Positions 13,701 to 28,700 of a DNA stretch of 64,000 nt are shown here, piece by piece. Made by a program: the position numbers and the translations under genes. The DNA is taken from contig OX393578.1 in assembly GCA_947652605.1 (NCBI GenBank), forward strand, positions 62,193,415 to 62,257,414, in the 5' to 3' direction. Position 1 is the stretch's first letter. Every line of letters starts with the position of its first letter. This DNA comes from Elmis aenea (Eukaryota; Arthropoda; Insecta; Coleoptera; Elmidae). The notes under the pieces were generated by a model. That model ran no database searches and was not told the DNA's origin. It worked only from the letters and a program-made list of their open reading frames with translations.

Positions 13701-16700
13701 CAACAGATATTCACTCCTTGGTGTTAAAATCAACGACCGTCAATCTGAAATCGATTCCACCCGTGATGAACTTAAAAAGCACCTCGACAATCTCAAAACT
13801 TTGAGCTCCTTCTTGGACAAAGTACAAAGACAACTTCCCAAAGATATTGTCCCCACTACAAAAGATGAGGCAGATAAAATTGTTCGCCAAATTAGGCAAG
13901 TTCTTGAAGAGATGTACGAGAAGCAATCTCTTCTTGATTCAACCAAAAGCCAAGTGAAAGATCTCCTGAGAAGGAAGCCCGGTGCTCTTGGAGCCGACAA
14001 TCTTAACGACGCACTTGAGGATGTTGTATCACGCTGGAAGTCCCTCAATGATAAGTGCAAAGACAAAATTAAATTCATGGAAGACATGAAGGAGTTCCAC
14101 GACACCCACGATTCGTTATCCTCGTGGCTATCAGCCAAAGAGCGAATGCTCACCGTCCTCGGACCGATATCCAGCGATTCACGCATGGTGCAATCCCAAG
14201 TCCAACAAGTACAAGTGTTGAGAGAAGAATTCAGATCTCAACAACCACAACTACAACATCTGATAGACGTGGGTGACTCTGTGTTGTCATATTTGAGCCC
14301 ACACTCTCCCGATGGTCAGAAAGTGAATGTTAAATTAACCAACGTTCAACAAAGATGGGCTGACTTGTTGGGCAAATTGGAAGATCGTGCAGCTTCTCTA
14401 GGAGCAGCAGCCGACACCAGCCGTGAATTTGATGCGCAACACACTCGCCTCCGTGATGCTCTTCAAGCCATATCTGACCACTTGGATGAGCTGCCATTAG
14501 ACAAAGACCCAGAAGAGCAGCTACGCAAAATTGAAAATCTTGAACGGCAACTTGAAGGCCAGAGACCACTTCTTGCCGATTTGGAAGCTGCAGGAGCTCA
14601 ACTTTGTGAAGTACTCAGCGATCCTGCATCAAGAGCCGATATCCAAGCCAAACTGGCTTCAATTGGTAGACAATATAACAACCTGCAGAAGAAATTGGAT
14701 CACCGTAAAGCAGAACTTGAAGGTAAAAGAATTTTTTTTTGCCCTTAAAATTGCACCACAAAATAATTTTTTTTTCCATAGGTTCTCTTCATGAAGGCAG
14801 GCAATTCGAAGCATCATGCTCCAAGACCCTTGGCTGGCTTTCCGACGAACTTGGTTCTCTTACCGAACGTCTCTTAATATCAGCTGATAGAGATGTCCTA
14901 GAACAGCAACTTGCCCATCATGAACCCGTTTACCGTGATGTTATGGCACGTGAGCACGAAGTCATCATGCTTCTCAACAAAGGCAGAGATATCCTCGCTC
15001 GCAACAACAAGGGCGATACCAGAAATCTTCAAAGAGACCTTGACAAAATTCAACAGCAGTGGGACAAACTTCGTAAGGAAACCCTTGACAGGCAAACAAG
15101 ATTGCAGACATGTATGGTAAGTTTGGTTAATGAAATGTTAAATAAATTGAAGTAATATTGAAAAATTGATAACAGGGTTTTATTTGATGAATAATTAATA
15201 ACAATGATAAAAATTTGTTAACAGGAACACTGTCGCAAGTATTACCGTGCACTAGAGTCATTCCTTCCTTGGCTGCGTCAAGCTGAAGACAAACTAGACT
15301 CCCTGAAACCGTCCTCATTCAAGCGCAAACACATCGAGAAACAATTGAAGGAACTCCAGGCATTCCGCAACGATGTCTGGAAGCGTTCGGGCGAATACGA
15401 GAACACTCGCGGTCTGGGAGATACCTTCGTGTCTGCTTGTGATATCGACAAAGACGTCGTTAAAAATGAACTAACGAACTTGAAGGCTCGTTGGGACAAA
15501 CTGAACAACGATCTCCTCCAAAGAACCCAGGCCTTGGAAGACCAGGCGCGAAAATTGGCCGACTTCAATGAAAATCTAAGAGACCTGCAGCATGGCTTGG
15601 AACGTTGCGAAGATAAACTAGCCTCGCATGACGCACTAGGCGGAGCTGCGCGAGATCCGAAGTTGTTGGATAGAGTCAGGGGTCTGCGCGAAGAAGTTTC
15701 CAGTTTGCGTAAACCTTTACAGGTGAGTAATAATTAATTTACAGTTTGTCCCAAAAGTTGTGTCCTATATTTAAAATTAATGATTTAAAAAAAATTTAGG
15801 CTGTGCGTCACCAAGCCACAGATCTTGCAAATCAAGCCTCCGAAAATGGAATAGACGCACATCATCTCGAAGATGAAGTCGATGGTTTGGGAGACAGATT
15901 AAACGAACTCCAAGCCAAGCTAGACGATCGTTGCTCCGAACTCCAGTCGGCTGCTACTGCAGTAACACAATTCAATGATCAAGTTAAGACCCTGACACAA
16001 GATCTTTCCGGCTTGGAAAACGAATTGGACGTGATGAAACCACCAGGTCGTGACTTCAAGACCGTCCGCACACAGATCGACGATGTTGGCAAACTAATCA
16101 ACAAAATTAATAAAGCTGCCGATAATGTTAACGACGCCGTAAATTCCGGTGAACGATTGGTCGATAGTGGTTTCGCACCAGATACTGCCCAAACCAGGCA
16201 ACAAGTTGAAAGTCTTCGTAAACAGCTTGGTAAACTCGATGAACGTGCTCATAACAGGGAACAAGCCCTGGAAGGTACCCTTAAGAAACTCGAAGACTTC
16301 TATTTGGCACATGCTGGCGTTTTAGACAACATCCAAGATGCCTCCGAGCAAGTACGAAAATTGAAGCCTGTTGGATCCGAAGTTGAGAGTATCAGAGCTC
16401 AACAGCAAGACTTCAAGAAATTCCGCACAAAGACTATCGATCCCTTGGGCAAAACTGTCGATGATTGCAACAGAGTTGGACAGGGTCTTATCCAGTCTGC
16501 TGCTCCAGGTGTAAACACTGCAGCACTAGAAAAAGATCTCGAGAAGATGAACGAAAGATGGAATGATCTTAAAGAAAAGGTAATTAATACTACACCCAAA
16601 AATGTGTACAAGTATTTTAATCATTTTTTCCTCCCTAGATTAATGACCGTGAGAGACGTCTGGATGTTGCATTGTTGCAATCTGGTAAATTCCAAGAAGC

Positions 16701-19700
16701 TTTAGATGGATTGGCCAAATGGTTAACGGATACAGAAGAATTGGTTGCCAACCAAAAACCACCATCTGCTGATTACAAGGTCGTTAAAGCACAACTGCAA
16801 GAACAGAAGTTCTTGAAGAAAATGCTTTTGGATCGTCAACAGTCCATGTCTTCCTTGTTCACCATGGGTAATGAAATCGCCAAGGAAGCCGATCCCAAAG
16901 AACGTAAGGCAATCGAAAAACAACTGAAAGATCTCATGGGTAGATTCGATGCATTAACTGAAGGAGCACAGCAAAGAACATTAGATCTGGAACAAGCCAT
17001 GCACGTAGCCAAACAGTTCCAAGATAAACTGTTACCACTTCAGGACTGGTTGGATCGTAGTGAACGTAAAATCAAAGATATGGAGCTCATTCCAACTGAT
17101 GAAGAAAAAATACAGCAACGTATTCGTGAACATGATGTAAGTTTCCCGCTTTTTCAAACTCCGTTTTTTTAATTTAATTTTTCCATATTTCCAGATGCTC
17201 CATGGAGATATTCTTAGCAAGAAACCGGACTTCAGTGAATTAACCGATATTGCTTCAAATTTGATGGCTTTAGTTGGAGAAGATGAAGCTTCTACTTTGG
17301 CAGATAAACTCCAAGAAGTTACAGATCGTTACAGCACTTTGGTGGATGCTAGTGCACATCTTGGTCAGCTTTTGAGTGACTCCTGTGTGGGATTAAGGCG
17401 TCTGGTTCTGACCTACCAAGACTTGGCAGGATGGATGGACGAAATGGAGCGTAGATTGAGTCGCTACAAGGTTCTTGCTGTTCATACCGACAAATTGCTT
17501 GAACAGATGGATGATTTAGCCGTAAGTTTACAATTAATTTTGCCATTTTCGTTTGCAGAAGAAGCAGTGATTGATCTTGTATTTTTTTGGAGTTTTGTTA
17601 AATTTATATGCTCATATGCTTTTCATTTTATTTTCAGAACTTAACTGAAGATATAGCCAGCCGCCAACGAGATGTTGATGGAACCGTTGATGCTGGTGTT
17701 GAGCTAATGCGTCACATTTCCTCTGATGAAGCTCTACAACTAAAAGACAAACTAGATTCGTTACAACGTCGCTATAACGAGCTTACCTCGCGTGGTGCAG
17801 ATCTCCTTAAACACGCACAAGACCTCCTACCACTGGTTCAACAATTCCACAACAACCACAACCGTCTGGTCGACTGGATGCAAGCCGCTGAGAGCATCTT
17901 GCAATCCGCTGAACCCCATGAAGGCGACATCGCCCGTCTTGAGTTAGATTTACAAGAATTACGTCCGGTGCTTGAAACCATCAACCTCCTCGGACCACAG
18001 CTGTGTCAAGCCAGTCCTGGTGAAGGTGCAGCCACAATCGAGGGACTTGTAACCCGTGACAACAGACGTTTCGATGCCATTGCAGAACAAATACAACGTC
18101 GCGCAGAACGTATACATCTCGGCAAACAGAGGGCTTTGGAAGTCACCGGAGACATCGATGAATTATTAGAATGGTTTAGAGAAGTCGAAAGCCAGATCCG
18201 AGATGCCGAAAAACCATCCGCCGAACCCGATCTTATCCGAGTACAGCTTAAAGAACACAAAGCTTTGAATGATGATATTTCCAGCCAGAAAGGAAGAGTC
18301 AGAGATGTACTTGCCACTGCCAGGAAAGTACTCAGAGAAAGTCCACCAAGTGAGGACACTTCCCTTATCAGAGAAAAAATGGAGGATCTTCGGGAAACGA
18401 TGGATACAGTATCCGCTTTAAGCTCAGACAGATTGGGCATCCTCGAACAAGCCCTACCACTTGCTGAACACTTCCACGACACACACGCCGTTTTATCAAA
18501 CTGGCTCAGCGATATGGAAGAACAGGTCTCGATGTTATCCATGCCGGCTCTTCGTCCCGATGTTATTGCACAGCAACAAGACCGTAATGAGATGTTCGTC
18601 CAATCCATAAATGAACACAAACCTCTCGTTGACAAGCTCAACAAGACCGGAGAGGCTCTAATCAAACTGTGCAACGACGACGATAGCAACAAAGTCCAAG
18701 AACTCTTAGACGCTTGCAATGAGCGATATGCAGCTCTTCGACTGGAATTACGCGAACGCCAACAGGCTCTCGAAAAGGCCCTTCAAGAAAGCTCGAAATT
18801 CGCCGACAAACTCGAAGGCATGCTTCGGGCATTATCGAACACCGCCGATCAAGTCCACAACTTAGAACCGATATCCGCTCATCCACCGAAAATCCGTGAT
18901 CAAATTGACGACAACAATGCTCTAGTCAGCGACATAGACAAGCGCAAAGAAGCTTACGCTGCTGTTAAACGAGCGGCCGACGATGTCATCAACAAAGCCG
19001 GAAATCGTTCAGATCCCGCCATCAAGGATGTCAAACGCAAACTCGATAAGCTCAAGAGCTTATGGGACGACGTCCAGAAAGCAACGTCCGATCGTGGACG
19101 CTCGCTCGAAGATGCCTTGGAAGCTGCGCAGAAATTCTGGAGCGAGTTGCACGCCGTTATGGCCACCCTCAGAGACTTGGAAGACTCTCTGAGCAGCCAG
19201 GAACCACCAGCGGCCCAACCGAAAGCCATACAACAGCAACAGGTTGCGTTACAGGAGATCAGAAATGAAATCGATCAGACCAAACCGGAAGTCGATCAAG
19301 TACGCGATTCCGGTCAGAAACTCATGCAGCTTTGCGGAGAACCAGACAAACCAGAAGTTAAGAAACACATCGAAGATCTTGATAATGCTTGGGATAATAT
19401 TACAGCCCTTTACGCAAAACGCGAGGAGAATTTGATAGATGCTATGGAAAAAGCTATGGAATTCCATGAAACATTACAGGTAATTTTGAGTGTTTTATTT
19501 TTTGTTTTCTTCATCTTTACACATGTTGTGATCAGTCGTTTTCTTCTTTATATACGTGATGCTCATTTGTTTTTTCATACATCATTTGTTTTATTATATT
19601 GACTTGCTTTTCTTTATTCTTTAATTATATTGAAACATGTGAAATAAAAATTTAATTCATTTTGCAGAATCTCTTGGAGTTCTTGTCCGATGCTGAAAAG

Positions 19701-22700
19701 AAATTCGCCAGGATGGGCCCACTTGGTACGGATATTGATGCCGTGAAACGCCAGATTGAACAACTCAAGAAGTTCAAGGGAGAAGTCGACCCATACATGG
19801 TTAAAGTTGAAGCTCTGAACAGGTCAGTCCTCAGCAAAATTTCTGCTTTACCTATAATGATTTTTAGTTTTCATTTCATTCACTGTAATTTAAATCTCAT
19901 ACCCAAACCGTATGTGCCCTAATGTAGCAATCGATGTAATCATATCACTAACATATTTCTTTTGTTTCCTTTTGTGAACTGTGACACCGGACCACAGGAG
20001 TCTGATCAGGCAAGAGATTAAAAAATGAGTGTTTATGCCACTGCAAGCCTTTTGTGATAACGCCTTTTTTATGCATGCATCTTACATTATGTTTACTGGT
20101 TTTTATATACCGGGTGTCCCAAATTTCGGCTTAACATGGGAATCTTCCTCATCTTAATTAATAGCTATGAAGTCGCTTGAATTTGGTTCAAAGTTATCCC
20201 AATTAACAGATTACATAGCTCTTAAGATGAGTAAGATCTCAGGCGAATTTGGGACACCCTGTATATTTTTGTAGGATTGAAGTGATATTTTGGCTGTAAA
20301 GTGGTTAATTTTGATGACTGCTTGGTTGTTAAAAAAATTGCTGAAGATTTTGTAGTCGAAGATCATTTTAATGGGGCTGTAATTATTTTGTGGGAAAATT
20401 TTTTCTGATTGAAAATTTGCTTATTTGCGAATTGAGTAAATGGTTATTACAAGCTTTACTGCCTGGCTTACGCATATTTTTCCATCCCAATAAGTTACAA
20501 ATCAACATCAAAAAATATATAGATCGTCTTGGGTAGATCCTGCTTGATCGTTCTTTCGATTCACATCAACAACTTGATTTGTAACTTTGTTTTGGACCAC
20601 CGCTAATATTTCTTTTAACCGTTTAGGCAAGCCCAGGAATTAACAGAACGAACTTCGGCCGATCAAGCGGCCGCTATCAAGGAACCTCTTGCCGCTGTCA
20701 ACAAACGTTGGGATGACTTGCTGAGAGGAATCGTCGAACGCCAGAGACAACTGGAGAATGCTTTGCTCCGTTTGGGCCAGTTCCAACATGCTCTCAACGA
20801 GCTGCTGGTATGGATCGGTAAGACGGACAAAACTTTGGATGAACTCAAGCCGGTTGCGGGTGATCCACAAATCCTCGAAGTAGAACTAGCCAAGCTTAAG
20901 GTTTTGGTAAATGATATACAAGCCCATCAAACCAGTGTTGATACACTGAACGACGCTGGAAGGCAGATTATTGAAAGTGGAAAAGGTAATATTTCCAACA
21001 AAAAAATTTGGTGTGCTGAATTTTTTGTATTAATAAATTAATTAAATGTGGAGTAACTTCTATAACTTTTTTCTTTAGGAACCGATGAAGCCTCAGTCAC
21101 TGTGGATAAACTTAACACCTTGAATTCTGCTTGGCGATCTTTGATGCAAAAGGCTGCGGACAGACAACGCGAACTTGAAGATGCCCTACGCGAAGCCCAG
21201 CATTTCAACGCCGAGATACAAGACCTCCTCAGCTGGTTAGGCGACGTAGATGGCGTCATTGCAGCCAGCAAACCAGTCGGTGGTCTTCCGGAAACGGCCA
21301 CCGAGCAGCTCGAAAGATTCATGGAGATCTACAACGAAATTGAAGAAAACAGGCCCAAGGTCGAAACCGTCCTAGCCCAAGGCCAAGAATATCTGCGAAG
21401 AGGTTCGAACGCTGCTTCGAACCTTCAACACAACTTGCGCACTCTGAAACAACGATGGGATTCAGTCACGGCGAGAGCAAACGACAAGAAAATCAAACTG
21501 GAGATCGCTCTCAAGGAAGCCACGGAATTCCACGACGCCCTACAGGCGTTCGTCGACTGGCTCACCAACGCCGAGAAGATTCTTTCGAACCTCAAACCCG
21601 TTTCGCGCGTCCTCGAGACCATCCAGGGACAAATCGAAGAACACAAGATCTTCCAAAAGGACGTCAGCACCCATCGCGAAACCATGATCAATCTTGATAA
21701 GAAGGGAACGCACCTGAAGTACTTCAGCCAAAAACAAGACGTGATTTTGATCAAAAACTTGCTGATCAGCGTGCAGCATCGTTGGGAACGAGTTGCTTCA
21801 AAATCGGCAGAACGAACCCGTGCCCTCGATCTCGGCTACAAAGAAGCCAAGGAATTCCACGATTCCTGGGTCGGTTTGATGAACTGGTTGGACGAGACCG
21901 AAGCTTCTTTGGACGAACTCGTCGCCGATACCGTCACAAATGATCCTGATAAGATCAAGCAGCGTTTGGCTAAACACCAAGAATTCCAACGGGCTTTATC
22001 GGCCAAGCAAAGCACTTACGATAACACCATGAAGATGGGCAAACAACTCAAAGACAAAGCACCAAAGAACGATGAAAATGCTTTGAAGCAGATGTTGATA
22101 GAACTCAAGAATAAGTGGACCACTGTTTGTAATAAGAGTGTCGACCGGCAGAGGAAACTGGAAGAAGCCCTGCTCTATTCCGGACAGTTCAAAGATGCCA
22201 TTGTCGCACTTCTACAATGGCTCAAAAAGGTAAATGAATTTTCCATCGACCAAAACATGCTTTATTGATTTTGACTTTCGTCCCTATAGGTCCAAAAAGA
22301 TTTATCCCAAGAAACTGCTGTTCACGGTGACCTGGACACAGTCAATCATCTAATTGACCAACATTACCGGTTTGAAAAAGACCTTGAGGCTCGTAACGCC
22401 CAAATGGAAACGGTCATGCGTACTGGACATGAACTTGAAGCTAAAGCCAACAAGACCGACGCAGCCACCATCAGATCTCAACTCACGGAGTTGACCAACT
22501 TATGGGAAAACGTGTCTGATCTTACTCGCAGGAAGAGAAGTCGACTGGAAGACGCCTTGCGTGAAGCCGAAAGACTCCATAAGGCCGTGCATATGCTGCT
22601 GGATTGGTTGTCCGATGCAGAAATGAAGTTGAGATTTGCAGGTAAGTTATGGGTTTAAAATTCATAAAGATGCTGCACAGAAAAATGAACAGATGCTCAA

Positions 22701-25700
22701 TGATGAATTATTAGGTAATGCACCAGATGATGAAGCTGCAGCTTATGCCCAAATGGAAGAACTGGAAAAAATACGCCGACAACTCCGCGACAAAGAAATA
22801 GAGAAAGACCAGACCTTGGAACTCGCACACAGCGTTCTTGCCAAAGCCCACCCGGATGCCGTGAACGTCATCAAGCACTGGATAAACATCATACAATCTC
22901 GATGGGAGGAAGTGTCACAATGGGCTCAACAACGTTACCAGAAGTTAGCCTCACATCTGCAATCTCTAAAAGATCTCGACGAGTCGCTTGAAGAACTCTT
23001 GGCCTGGCTTCAGAGCCTCGAGAACAACCTCTTGGCTTTGAGACAAGAAGAACTTCCAATGAGCATACCAGCCACTGAAAGATTGATCGCCGACCACAAG
23101 GAGTTCATGGAGAACACACAGAAACGCCAGACCGAAGTTGACAAGATATGCAAAGCTAGGCAGATTAAGCCTCCACAACAACCTAAAGATCCCAGAAAGA
23201 TGTCGAAATCGAAAGCACCTGTGTAAGTACTTTTTTTTAAGCATCATTAAACAACATAATTTGACTTTCAGTGATTTAAAAAAAAAACTGACATGAACAC
23301 ATTATGTTCCCAAAGTCTAATGTTCAATATATTTGGTATTCAGTGTACATGTGTACAAAATTGTAATTTGACTAAATGTTCGGACTTTAAAGCCTTATTT
23401 TTTATTTGCATGATTATGTGTTGTCCAAGCTTTGCACTTGTATTTTGTGTATGTACTGAAATGCACCACCAGAAATAATCCAACAAAATAAGAAACTCAA
23501 AAAAGAATTTTGGATAAAAGTAAATCATTATATAAATAAATATTGGAAATTCCAAATTTATCTTTACACATTTTTTATCACAATCATATTTTCACAGGAA
23601 CATATCTTATAGTGTGAAAAGAATTTAAACTGTATGATATTCGTAAATTGAGTACATACAGGGTGTTTGAAATTTGAGTCTAAGCATGGGGATCTCGCTT
23701 ATTATAATAGCTAGAGTATATGTTTAAATTTGGCAAAGTTGCTAAATTTGGTGCTCATTAATAATCCAAAGAGAAATTGGAAATATCTCAAACGGTATCC
23801 GAGAAAATTAGGAAAAACCGGAAAATACAATTTTTGAAAATCTTCTATAACTCCTTTGGAGTATGAGATATTTTAAATGTGTAAAGACATTGCCCAAGCA
23901 ACTTTTCAAGCTGAATCGAATGGTGGTCACAAAGTTTTCCTAGATCGATTCGTTTTTGTTTTATGACAACCAACTTTATTTTTTCTTATGGGCGCAATTT
24001 TTGCTATTTACATAATCAAATAGCATTTATTTTTCTGAATCCATTGATGTATCACACATGGTATTATACTTTTTCTTTCATTGTCAAATTTCAAAAAATA
24101 CGTTTTAAACAATAACCATTATAAATCAGGTTGGCCGGTCATTGTAGTTTATGTTGTTTCCATGACAACCGATCAACAAACTAAAAGTTTTGAAGGCCTG
24201 TTAGTTGTAAAAATGAACTTTAGTAACGAAGAAAAACGCGATATGCTGCCCATAAGAAAAAACAAAGTTGGTTGTCTAAAACAAAAACGAATCGACCTAG
24301 AAAAAATTTGTGACCACCATCCGATTTGGCTTAAAAAGCTGCTTGGGCAATGTCTTTACACATTTAAAATATTTCAAACTCCAAAGGAGTTATAAACGAT
24401 TTTCAAAAATGGACTTTCCAGTTTTTCCTAATTTTCTGGGATACTGTTTGAGATATTTCCAATTTCTCTTCAGATTATTATTGAGCACAAAATATAGCAA
24501 CTTTGCCAAATTTAAACCTATACTCTAGCTATTATAATAAGCGAGATCCCCATGCTTAAACTCGAATTTCAAACACCCTCTACAGGGTGGCCCAAAAGAA
24601 TTGATTTTTTAATTTTTGTTGTAACTCTTTTATTTACCAACCAATTTCTGTGACTTTTGGCTTAAAACATAGCCAAAAATGTAGACTTTTATCATACACA
24701 CTGTGATAAATAAAAAAGTGATAATCAAAAAATTAAGTTCATTTGTTTTGGACCATGCTGTATGTTCATATATTTGCACAGACTATGTGTGTTATAATTT
24801 GCTGTAAATGTGTGGAATATATCAGGCACGTGTGGATGCACAGTATTTTAATTTACAAGGCATTTCTTTATGTTTGCTTAATGTGCTTTTTCGTACACTT
24901 GACATGTCTGTATTAGATTACACGAGAATGCATGTTTATATGTTTCTTATGTGTTGCTTCTTTGTTTTTTATTATCAGTCGAGGCTCACTGCATGATGTA
25001 CGTGAAACGTCACCTGAAGGTTATGGCTCACTAGGTCGCAAACAGAGGTATGTAGTCATTTGTGACTATCTGTTGTCTATATTGCACGTAACACAAATTT
25101 TGTTTTTGTTTTAATCTCGTTGTATATTACGTATTGTGAGTAGCTTATTGTATGGCAAGTTTGTACATTCAATGAAAATATTGGGCTGCTTTCAATTGTT
25201 TTTTTAAAGTGCCATGTGATAATTTGCTTTTATTGTGGACCAAAAATTTTGCAATCACTGTAAAATTTGGTAAATATTTTTCAAAATTGTTTGTAAAATT
25301 TTTGGATCCATGTGTTGCTGTAATTAAATTATAACGCTTGGCTTCATGTGTGCATTACTCATTTCTAGCTTCAAAGGATCACGAGATCTCTATCCAAATC
25401 GCAAAGGAAGGTTAGCATGACATTTTTCAATCATAGATAAAGTAGAAAATTAATTTTGTAGCATAGTTTTTTAATTTATTTCATAACGAGCAGTTTAGTA
25501 CTTGAATGCGTTAAAAGCTCAATAAAGATGGTTTATTTTAAAATTAAAAAATTATCAGTACTTTTTGAAGCTATTTGAGTTTTTTTAATTTAATAAATAC
25601 TCCACGTTTTATGTTTTTGAGTTATTAAAAGCAGGGATGGAATAACGTTTTAAATCGTTACGTTATTGTATAACGTTATTTATTATTTGTTTTCGTTACA

Positions 25701-28700
25701 TAACGTTATAAATAACATTAAAAAAATGAATTGTTATGTTATATAACGTTATATAACGCTACATACATTATGATATACAGGGTGGTGTTTTTTTCGATGC
25801 TCACCATTGCTATCTTGGAAACGGTAAGAGATACAAGGTCGGTTAGGTCAGAGAAAAGTTGCACATTTTTATGGCGATTAAGAATCTGAAAAGAAATCCT
25901 GGATACTTTGATTCGTTTTTGATTTATTACAAAAAAAACTAAAAAATGTGATTTTAGAAAAATATTATCTTCCCTACCACTGACACTATTTAATTTAAAC
26001 TTGGTAACTGTATGTTTTTGACCGTCCTAATTTTGATGACGTCAACAGAAATTTTCTAAGCCTTCTAGATTTCAAGTTGCGATAGTCAACTTTTTTATTT
26101 CTTATGGCCGCCATATTAGATTTTTACACCATCAGACAGACAAAAAAATTAGCTTTTTAGATTGGTAACCAAGATACCTTTTTTCTTTAAAAAAACTTGT
26201 TTATTTATATGTGTAAATTGTATGTAAATAAATAAAAAAACTAACGAACGAACGACGACCGTCGAACGACGGCTGATGACCGCCGAACAATGGGCGACGA
26301 CCGACGAACGACGACCAGGGAACAACGACCGTCGAATGACGGCCGATGACCGTCGAACGACGACCGACGACGAAGGCCGATGACCGCCGAACGACGACCG
26401 ACGAACGACGACCATCGAACGACGGCCGTCGATCGACGAACGACGACCGTCGAACGATGACCGACGACCATCGAACGACGGCCGGCGATCAACGAACGAT
26501 GACCGTCGAACGACGACCGTCGACCGATGAACGACGACCGAAGACCGACGAACGACGACCGAAGACCGACGAACGACGACCGGGTAACAACGACCGTCGA
26601 ACGACGACCGACGACCCTCGAACGAAGACCGACGACCGACAAACGACGACCGACGGTCGACGTTCGTCGGCCGTCGAACGGCAAACGACGACCAACGACC
26701 GTTGAACGACAGCCGACGAACGACGACCGTCGAACGACGACCGACGAACGACGATCGGCGAACGGCGACCGTCGAACGAAGACCGTCGAACGACGACCGG
26801 CGAACGACGACCGAAGAACGACGACCGACCGACGAACGACCGACCGTCGAACGACCGACCGTCGAACGACGGCCGTCGAACGACGGCCGACGACCGACGA
26901 ACGATGACCGGCGAACGACGACCGAAGAACGACGACCGTCGAACGTCGTCATTCGCGATTTTATAGATTATTTATACAAATTTCAAATTTCAACAAGTTT
27001 TTTGAAAGAAAAAGAGTATGTTGGTTACAAATCCGGAAAGCTAATTTTTTTGTTTGTCTGATGGTGTAAAAATCCAACATAGCGGCCATAAGAAATAAAA
27101 AAGTTGACTATCGCAACTTGAAATCTAGAAGGCTTACAAAATTTCTGTTGACGTCATCAAAACCAGGACGGTCAAAAACATACAGTTACCAAGTTTAAAT
27201 GAAATAGCGTCAATGGTGGTAGGGAAGATACTATTTTTCTAAAATCACATTTTTTTTGTAATCAAAAACGAATTAAAATATCCAGTATTTCATTTCAGAT
27301 TCTCAATCGCCATCAAAATGTGCAACTTTTCTCTAATTTAACCGACCTTGTATCTTTTACCGTTTCCAAGATAGCAATGGTGAGCATCGAAAAAAGCATA
27401 TAGTAAAAGTATAACGTTATAAAAATAATTTTTATTTGTAACTTTACACATTTAAAATATTTCAAACTCCAAAGGAGTTATAAACGATTTTCAAAAATGG
27501 ACTTTCCAGTTTTTCCTAATTTTCTGGGATACTGTTTGAGATATTTCCAATTTCTCTTCAGATTATTATTGAGCACAAAATATAGCAACTTTGCCAAATT
27601 TAAACCTATACTCTAGCTATTATAATAAGCGAGATCCCCATGCTTAAACTCGAATTTCAAACACCCTCTACAGGGTGGCCCAAAAGAATTGATTTTTTAA
27701 TTTTTGTTGTAACTCTTTTATTTACCAACCAATTTCTGTGACTTTTGGCTTAAAACATAGCCAAAAATGTAGACTTTTATCATACACACTGTGATAAATA
27801 AAAAAGTGATAATCAAAAAATTAAGTTCATTTGTTTTGGACCATGCTGTATGTTCATATATTTGCACAGACTATGTGTGTTATAATTTGCTGTAAATGTG
27901 TGGAATATATCAGGCACGTGTGGATGCACAGTATTTTAATTTACAAGGCATTTCTTTATGTTTGCTTAATGTGCTTTTTCGTACACTTGACATGTCTGTA
28001 TTAGATTACACGAGAATGCATGTTTATATGTTTCTTATGTGTTGCTTCTTTGTTTTTTATTATCAGTCGAGGCTCACTGCATGATGTACGTGAAACGTCA
28101 CCTGAAGGTTATGGCTCACTAGGTCGCAAACAGAGGTATGTAGTCATTTGTGACTATCTGTTGTCTATATTGCACGTAACACAAATTTTGTTTTTGTTTT
28201 AATCTCGTTGTATATTACGTATTGTGAGTAGCTTATTGTATGGCAAGTTTGTACATTCAATGAAAATATTGGGCTGCTTTCAATTGTTTTTTTAAAGTGC
28301 CATGTGATAATTTGCTTTTATTGTGGACCAAAAATTTTGCAATCACTGTAAAATTTGGTAAATATTTTTCAAAATTGTTTGTAAAATTTTTGGATCCATG
28401 TGTTGCTGTAATTAAATTATAACGCTTGGCTTCATGTGTGCATTACTCATTTCTAGCTTCAAAGGATCACGAGATCTCTATCCAAATCGCAAAGGAAGGT
28501 TAGCATGACATTTTTCAATCATAGATAAAGTAGAAAATTAATTTTGTAGCATAGTTTTTTAATTTATTTCATAACGAGCAGTTTAGTACTTGAATGCGTT
28601 AAAAGCTCAATAAAGATGGTTTATTTTAAAATTAAAAAATTATCAGTACTTTTTGAAGCTATTTGAGTTTTTTTAATTTAATAAATACTCCACGTTTTAT

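Larger units (their letters stand above)
19823..20626 (+). other. Intron with candidate microexon and small inverted-repeat element
   Basis: 804 nt. It contains the candidate 12-nt microexon (19998-20009) and a 152-bp TA-flanked element (20110-20261). The rest is AT-rich without visible features. Confidence 0.7.
23223..24978 (+). other. Intron with two inverted-repeat elements
   Basis: AT-rich. It holds the 23659-24580 element and a smaller one at 24583-24760. Its last 625 bases belong to the first copy of the 3.1-kb tandem duplication. Confidence 0.7.
24354..27441. repeat. Tandem duplication, copy 1 (3,088 bp)
   Basis: Sequence from CTTTACACATTTAAAATATT to TTTATTTGTAA is repeated directly at 27442-30543. 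The only difference I found is one extra 14-bp minisatellite unit in copy 2. The dinucleotide CT is present at the start, the junction and the far end. It contains exons 24979-25047 and 25369-25410 and the foldback element at 25778. Confidence 0.95.

Noticed and set aside
23223..23226. In-frame TAA after the last rod exon as a true C-terminus
   Set aside because: A strong GTAAGT donor overlaps it and well-conserved EF-hand and GAR exons follow in compatible phase.
24081..24395. 104-codon ORF in the 23659 element
   Set aside because: It runs across the loop into the right arm, with no transposase motif.
26241..26950. CRISPR-like array
   Set aside because: Units are contiguous 14-bp variants without unique spacers, inside an inverted-repeat element of a eukaryotic genome.
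26149..27061. Long Arg/Asp/Thr-rich ORFs on both strands over the minisatellite
   Set aside because: The 14-bp unit has no stop codon in any frame, so open frames arise automatically. Composition follows the repeat and both strands are equally open.
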